From Gliomastix tumulicola (taxonomy: Eukaryota; Ascomycota; Sordariomycetes; Hypocreales; Bionectriaceae), in contig BCHX01000003.1 in assembly GCA_001599755.1 (NCBI GenBank), positions 3,941,289-4,005,288 on the forward strand: a stretch of 64,000 bases of DNA, read 5' to 3'. Both the position numbers and the translations under genes were made by a program. Each line of letters starts with the position of its first letter. Position 1 is the first letter of the stretch. Under the pieces are notes generated by a model that searched no databases, was not told the DNA's origin, and saw nothing but the letters and a program-made list of their open reading frames with translations. This document shows positions 59,043 through 64,000 of this stretch, one piece after another.

Positions 59043-60365
59043 CTAACCATGCGCATGCACAGGGGCCGCCTGCCTGAACGCGCTACGGTCTAGCATGCGC
59101 AGAGCCCTCGTGTCTTCGCTCACGATTGGCTGATCGGGAGCCGCAGAGCTGGTAGTGTTGCCAGCAGAGTACTCGCTAGCAGGTGGCGTATGCGTGAAGA
59201 GAAGAGACGAGATGCTGCCCCTTGACGCCGCATTCAAAGAACCATCGTTGGAGTGCGAGGTCTGCGGGGGGCTGGCGCTTTGCTCACGCTTGACAGTCAG
59301 CTCTCCAGTGGGACTGGGCAATGAGTTGGCTGCCACGGCATTAAGCGCAGGCAAGGGGCCTCGGGGGTTGCGAGCCGATTCCGTGTTGAGGCGAGGGTCA
59401 ACCATGACCGCCTGGGCGGCAGCTTGCAAAACAGGGCCCCGGGGAGGCTCGCTGGCCGCCGGCGAAGGTGATGGGAAGCGCTGCTGGTAGGGGTTGCCCT
59501 GGTAGGGAGGCAGAGTCGCCTTTTGGGGCGGAGGGAGAGGAAGCGAAGCTCGGGGCTCATGCTGAGAAGGGTGCGGCGGCATATAAGCGCCCATGTGCTG
59601 AGGCGGCATGGGGTGGCCGGCAGGCTGATAGGGAGACGTCGTGTAGTGAGTGTAATGGGGCACCTGTGCCTGTGGCGGCGCAGGAGACCAGCCATATCCC
59701 GGCTGCGCGTAGTGAGGAGCATATCCTTGCTGATGCATCGGATGACCGTGCTGAGGTCCGGTAGCAAGCATGTAAGGAGCCTGCTGCATCGGGGCCCTGG
59801 TCAAGGCAGGGGTCTGGTTGGTCTCGCCCATGCTCGACTCGGGGTACATACCCTTGACGGGAACGATGTGTCGCAGGGCGGGATCGTTGGTGGGCTGGGG
59901 CAGGTCTGGCTGTCCATGCTGAGGCCGCGAGTAGTAGGAGATAAGGTGAAGGTGCTGGCCTGTCGAGGTGGTGATGCTGAAGGACTGCTTCATCAGGCCA
60001 TCAGCCTTGTATCTGTAGCCCTCAGGCTCGTCGTTGTCATGGTCCTCGTCACTACCACGACCAGACTCCGGCGTCTTGTTTGATCCCCTTCGGCCGGCGT
60101 TGAACCCTCCGCCACGCTTGCCCTCCATCTCCCGGTAGGTCAGGAAAGACCCGGAGACGCGGCTCGCACTCCATGACTTTCCGTCGGTCCACCTCCTCAT
60201 GCCAGCTTCCCGCTCATCCCACACAAAGACAGACCCCGATCTGATGGACTGCCTCTCCTTTTCAGACAGTCTGCGCTGCACCCTGGGTAGGAGACCCATC
60301 CGGCACGCCTCGAACAATTTTATTGCGTCTGCGGGCGTCCGCACGTACCCGAAGTAGGTCTCCAT
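59043..60365 (-). CDS. Gti1/Pac2 (WOPR) family regulator, Pac2-type
   Basis: A single exon of 440 residues from ATG 60365. The N-terminus is the WOPR DNA-binding domain: TYFGYVRTPADAIKLFEACR, then RVQRRLSEKER, SVFVWDEREAGMRRWTDG and SWSASRVSGSFLTYREM. The wording is closer to the Pac2 branch than to Wor1/Sge1/Ryp1. A Lys/Gly/Arg hinge leads to a second part with LMKQSFSITTSTGQHLHLISYYS. The remaining half is Pro/Gln/His-rich with PPQHMGAYMPP-like runs, typical of an activation region. Pac2 proteins control development and sexual or pathogenic morphogenesis. No intron is needed. A large gene-free region lies upstream. Confidence 0.93.
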   Translation of the reverse strand: METYFGYVRTPADAIKLFEACRMGLLPRVQRRLSEKERQSIRSGSVFVWDEREAGMRRWTDGKSWSASRVSGSFLTYREMEGKRGGGFNAGRRGSNKTPESGRGSDEDHDNDEPEGYRYKADGLMKQSFSITTSTGQHLHLISYYSRPQHGQPDLPQPTNDPALRHIVPVKGMYPESSMGETNQTPALTRAPMQQAPYMLATGPQHGHPMHQQGYAPHYAQPGYGWSPAPPQAQVPHYTHYTTSPYQPAGHPMPPQHMGAYMPPHPSQHEPRASLPLPPPQKATLPPYQGNPYQQRFPSPSPAASEPPRGPVLQAAAQAVMVDPRLNTESARNPRGPLPALNAVAANSLPSPTGELTVKREQSASPPQTSHSNDGSLNAASRGSISSLLFTHTPPASEYSAGNTTSSAAPDQPIVSEDTRALRMLDRSAFRQAAPVHAHG

Positions 60366-63300
60366 CTCGTCTGTGAATGATTTGGCCGTACTGCTGATTA
60401 CCTGCAGAAGCAGGATTTTGGGGATCGAGTGAAAAGAAGAGATAAGTGTCTTTCAACACGAAGGCAACCGTCTGGCCTTTGGGGGGGAGATTTGCCAGCG
60501 GCGCTTGGAGTAGCAACAGTTTATCTCCAAGTGGCAAGTCTCAAGAATTCGTGCGTCAACTGCTGTACGCAAGGGCAGACAGTTGGGCGAGTGCGGATCG
60601 AGAAGTTTGATCCGACGAATGCACCGAAGCGTGATAAAAATACAACTCGTCAGTCAAGCCTGGATGATATGGCTATGAGATGATGCTTAAGATCAGGCTA
60701 GTGGGAAGGAGTTAGTCGACTGCTCTATAAGCGGATAATATGGCAACGATAAATGTCATAGATAGCAAAGAATATGGTTCAGAAAGGGGTTGGAAGGGAG
60801 AATGGGAGTGTTGTGAAGAACAAGCGGCATGGGCAGGTAGATATCAAGAGTCTCGAGGGTAGAACGTCGGCGTATGGCTCAAGCACTTATTCATCCCGAG
60901 ACCACTCTGCAAGAGGGCAGAGCGAGCAGCTAGCGATGGAGAGGCCTCGCCCCTTCGAGATTGCCATGTTACTCCATCGACAAGCGCTCGGCTGCGTGCA
61001 TGAACACACGGTCTCGATCATGGGCCCGGATCAGCTCCATCATGGTGAAGCACCTGTGTCTCCCCAGAGGCATCGCCGAGGCCGCCCACCCAGATCCTCG
61101 CAAGATGGTCGTTGCGAGAACGAGACTCGATGTCAGAGCGAAGTGCTTGTGACCATCTGCCTGGGCCGCACAAGCATGGTTCGGGAGCGCAAGAGAAGAG
61201 AACGCATGTAGCGTCGTACATGAGATTTGTGGTAGAACATGGTGAGAGGGAAACAAGGCGGCAGGATGCTGGCTCATGAGATCCAAGAGACCGTAGCAGG
61301 AAGAGGTTCGGATAGCGCCATGGGATACTTACCCGATGTAGTCAGTGGCGAGCGAGGAGGATACGTATCCAGGTGAGACGGTGAGAGTGAAGGTGAGTTC
61401 TCAGCGTCGTGGATGTTGTGGTAAAGAGTTGCGAGTGAGAGGTGCAGTCCGGTTGCTTTGTTTTTGTGCTTGGTTGCTCGGAGATTTCTGTTTACCGGGG
61501 AGTGGCGTTGCAGGACAGCAAGGTTGTTCGGTCAGTGCTGTGGTGATGACGATGAAGATGAGAGAAAAATCGATCAGAGATCAGGAAATCAGAAACCAAG
61601 ATCAGAGAGAGAAGAGATGCGTGTAAGTATTATTAAATGGGAATGATGGGGTTGATGAACCGAAGGCCTGGCCCAAACAGGGTCCAGAAGTCGAGGTCCA
61701 GTTGCTGGAGCTGGTCCTTCCTGGTCTTGGGTCTTGGGTCTTGGGTGGTTCCTTCCCACTGATCTCTGACTGACCGACGGTGGTAATTGGTAAACGGGGG
61801 ATGGATAAGTCGGCAGGCACGACCCAGAGCCAAGGCTCCAGAGGGGTCGCCCTATTGATCAGCCGGGGTGTGGATAGAAGAGGGAGCCCTTGCGAATTTG
61901 GGGAGGGGGTCGCTGTACCAAAACAAAGTCACCACTCAGTTTCCAGCGCACCGACCACTGGTGCTTGCTTGTGCGTCTGCCTCGAAACTGTCACTGTGAT
62001 GTCTGACAGGCCTACGAAAGGAGAACACGTACCTCCGCACAGAGCCACGACGCAGCCACCAGAGAGCTACCTACATCAAGCGCTGCCACAGTTTGGCACC
62101 ACGCGCCGCCACAGGAGACGGCCAGGCCTGGTGCTGATCTACCGTCAATCCGAGCACAAACAAGCTCATGGATGACGATGGCGCCTAAAGTTAAACCGTC
62201 CTCACGCCACCCTGAAGAGCCTGCGTTTGGATTATCCATAAGGTATCGTATGCTTTCCTGCTCTTATATTAACGATAATAGCTTGTGTGCTTGTTTGTTT
62301 CGACCTCAGCGACGCCGCCTCTGTCATCGTTTTCAAACATGGACTGCCTGGACGGCCGGAATGTGGGAGGGGCTCAGCAGAGCGACAGGTACTAAGTATC
62401 AGGTATCAGGTACCAAGGTACCTACCTCACCACTGCCCACACGCCACGCCACGCCAAAAGGTCCGGCCAAATAGCAGCAGCTGCCTGGGAGACACATCCG
62501 TGCCGGATATCCAGCACCAAGCCGACTGCTGTGACGTAGACCGACGACCGCAGATTTCCCTTCTGATCAGCATGCACAGGCAGCTCCAATGTTCCCGTCG
62601 GCATCCCAGGTGCCTGCCAAGTGCCCTGCTGGCGATGGTGATGCCATTGTGGGAAAGTCGCTCTTAAGCTTATTTCCACACTGAAATGCTTGGCTTCTGG
62701 GCTCTGCGTCTTTGACTCTCACGTCCTGGGGCCCTTCGCCAAAACGTTGAAAATCATCCCGTCCAGGACTAGCTACTCGTGGTAATTAATAATACCAGCC
62801 AAGGGCAAAGCCAAGCAAGACAAGCCTTGATGGAGGAGGGGACGGGGGGGAGCCAAGAAAAAGAGGGTGTGTCTGCCTCGGCGTTGGCGTGCCGGTTCTT
62901 AGCACCCTCTTGACCCAGCTGATACATACTTACTTATTATGTACGGTACCCCGAGCCGCCGACGACTCACCACAAGGCTGAGAGAGGATCCCAGCAAAGG
63001 TTGCCGGGTTTCCATAGTAAAGGAAGATTGTCGAACCAGCTTTTGAGACTCTGACTGAGGGAGTTTGGGTTGACTCGGATCTTGCGGCTCTGCTAGTTTC
63101 TCCCTCTGACGACAATCATCCCCTTTGGCTCTGGGCTCGAGAGACACTGGCCCTCCTTGGACCCTTTTTTATCTCGCTTTTCTTCTGCTGTTCTCATTAT
63201 GCTCTTGAATCGGGCTTATTGCCTGTCCAACCGGTGGAAGGACGGTGGGCGTGTCTTGACGCCCGCAGCAGCTGTTGCATGATGGGCCTGCCGGACTCAC

Positions 63301-64000
63301 ATCGGAGGGCTCTAAGCGACGACATTCCGTCTGATCCGTTGCATGAGGGCCGGGGCTCTCGAAGCGGTTCGTATTCAAGCCGTCGCACAACGAGGAGAAT
63401 TGTTTGCTTTGAGTCTCTGTGCTATGTTCACGTAACTTTCCTTCTCCCGTCATAGTGGGACATTCTTGCATCCCCAGGCTTCGCTGGTGCAGATTATAAG
63501 TAGAATTGTCACGCGAAATCGCCCCGTGCTCTGTGAGACCTGTCACCAGAGGAGAAGGGGAGAGTGAACTTGGACTGAGAGATCCGCGGGCGCGGGGTTT
63601 CACCCGCCCCGATGCTCTCAAAATGGGAAGAGAAGCTACTGCTACCTGCTCGAGCGCCTCGAACAATACTCATCCAGTGACCTCCTCGGCGAACACTCGT
63701 CGATGCTGTTACGGGAACACACGGGAAGGTTATGAGATCCAATTATTTTTATGCTTGGCTCGTCAATGGTTAGGGAGGTCTAGAGTGACGGCGGCCGCAA
63801 CGAAGAACGTCGACGGTGACCGCCATCACACGAGTGGGAGGGAGGGAGACTTCTGGCAGCTTCGCTGCTAGGGCGGTTAGGCCCTCCGTCCTGTGATGGT
63901 TGGTCCGAGGGCCGTCTCGCCAGCCCAAACCGTTGTTCCTCCTCCTCCTCCTCCTCCCAGAAGCTGAATCACTTGTTGTTTCTAGGCGCCCAGCGCTCAT
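60366..64000. other. long upstream region of the WOPR gene, no other gene recognised
   Basis: Short open frames on both strands (for example 60774-61211, 63169-63666) have no domain or splice partners. Features seen: GTACC/GGTATC-rich sequence at 62390-62425, poly-A/T tracts, and a (TCC)n run at 63937-63957. Likely regulatory, and possibly includes a long leader of the WOPR gene. The right edge is cut by the window. Confidence 0.5.

Noticed and set aside
1..64000. tRNA genes, CRISPR arrays, bacterial-type operons, retroelements
   Set aside because: No tRNA T-arm motif in a plausible cloverleaf, no regularly spaced repeats, and no reverse transcriptase, integrase or transposase motif was recognised by eye.

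Overview
The window is nuclear DNA of a filamentous ascomycete (Pezizomycotina, most likely a Sordariomycete). Genes are split by short introns of about 50-240 bp with GT-AG ends and CTAAC/CTGAC-like branch points, and leaders are pyrimidine-rich. The gene set is typical of moulds: a NoxB-type NADPH oxidase, a Gti1/Pac2 (WOPR) regulator, a Zn2Cys6 factor, and a NACHT-ankyrin NLR-like protein. No tRNA, rRNA, CRISPR array or clear transposon was recognised. Species cannot be told from the sequence alone.

Layout, left to right. A mitochondrial P-loop ATPase (minus, 0.95-2.9 kb). A small gene (3.9-4.2 kb) and a large low-complexity protein gene (4.7-7.0 kb), each with one in-frame UAG. A gene-poor stretch rich in simple repeats (7.0-14.6 kb). 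An AT-hook/Zn2Cys6 transcription factor (14.7-17.0 kb). A conserved low-complexity protein (19.6-20.9 kb, minus), a Dabb-domain protein (21.7-22.3 kb, minus) and a small GPI-type surface protein (22.8-23.3 kb, minus). A 1,947-residue NLR-like protein with an alpha/beta-hydrolase head, NACHT, ankyrin repeats and a zinc-finger-like tail (24.5-30.5 kb). A convergent MFS anion/allantoate-type transporter (30.7-32.3 kb), a Mid2/Wsc-like wall sensor (33.7-35.2 kb) and NADPH oxidase B (37.6-39.5 kb), all minus. Ubc4-type E2 (41.5-42.4 kb), glutaryl-CoA dehydrogenase (43.5-44.9 kb) and an unknown gene with an early in-frame UAG (45.2-46.0 kb), all minus. PtdIns4P 5-kinase Mss4 (48.5-51.4 kb). COA6 (52.2-52.6 kb, minus) and SYS1 (53.6-54.4 kb, plus), divergent. 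CPSF100/Cft2 (55.0-58.0 kb, minus). A Pac2-like WOPR regulator (59.0-60.4 kb, minus) with a long upstream region.

Main finding. Three unlinked genes are open reading frames interrupted by exactly one codon, always UAG. In two of them the UAG sits in the loop of a strong hairpin. At 4028-4044 the hairpin is a perfect 5-bp stem with a 7-nt loop and the target A third in the loop after a U, the geometry of a tRNA anticodon arm. At 5163-5191 an 11-position stem frames the UAG. This matches what is known of fungal sexual-stage A-to-I mRNA editing, which prefers UAG in hairpin loops and can restore UAG to UGG (Trp). The reading here is that these are restorative recoding sites rather than pseudogenes. 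That is an inference, to be tested with RNA-seq from fruiting bodies.

The genes do not form one pathway. Most are housekeeping or signalling genes in ordinary fungal order, with several convergent or divergent pairs.
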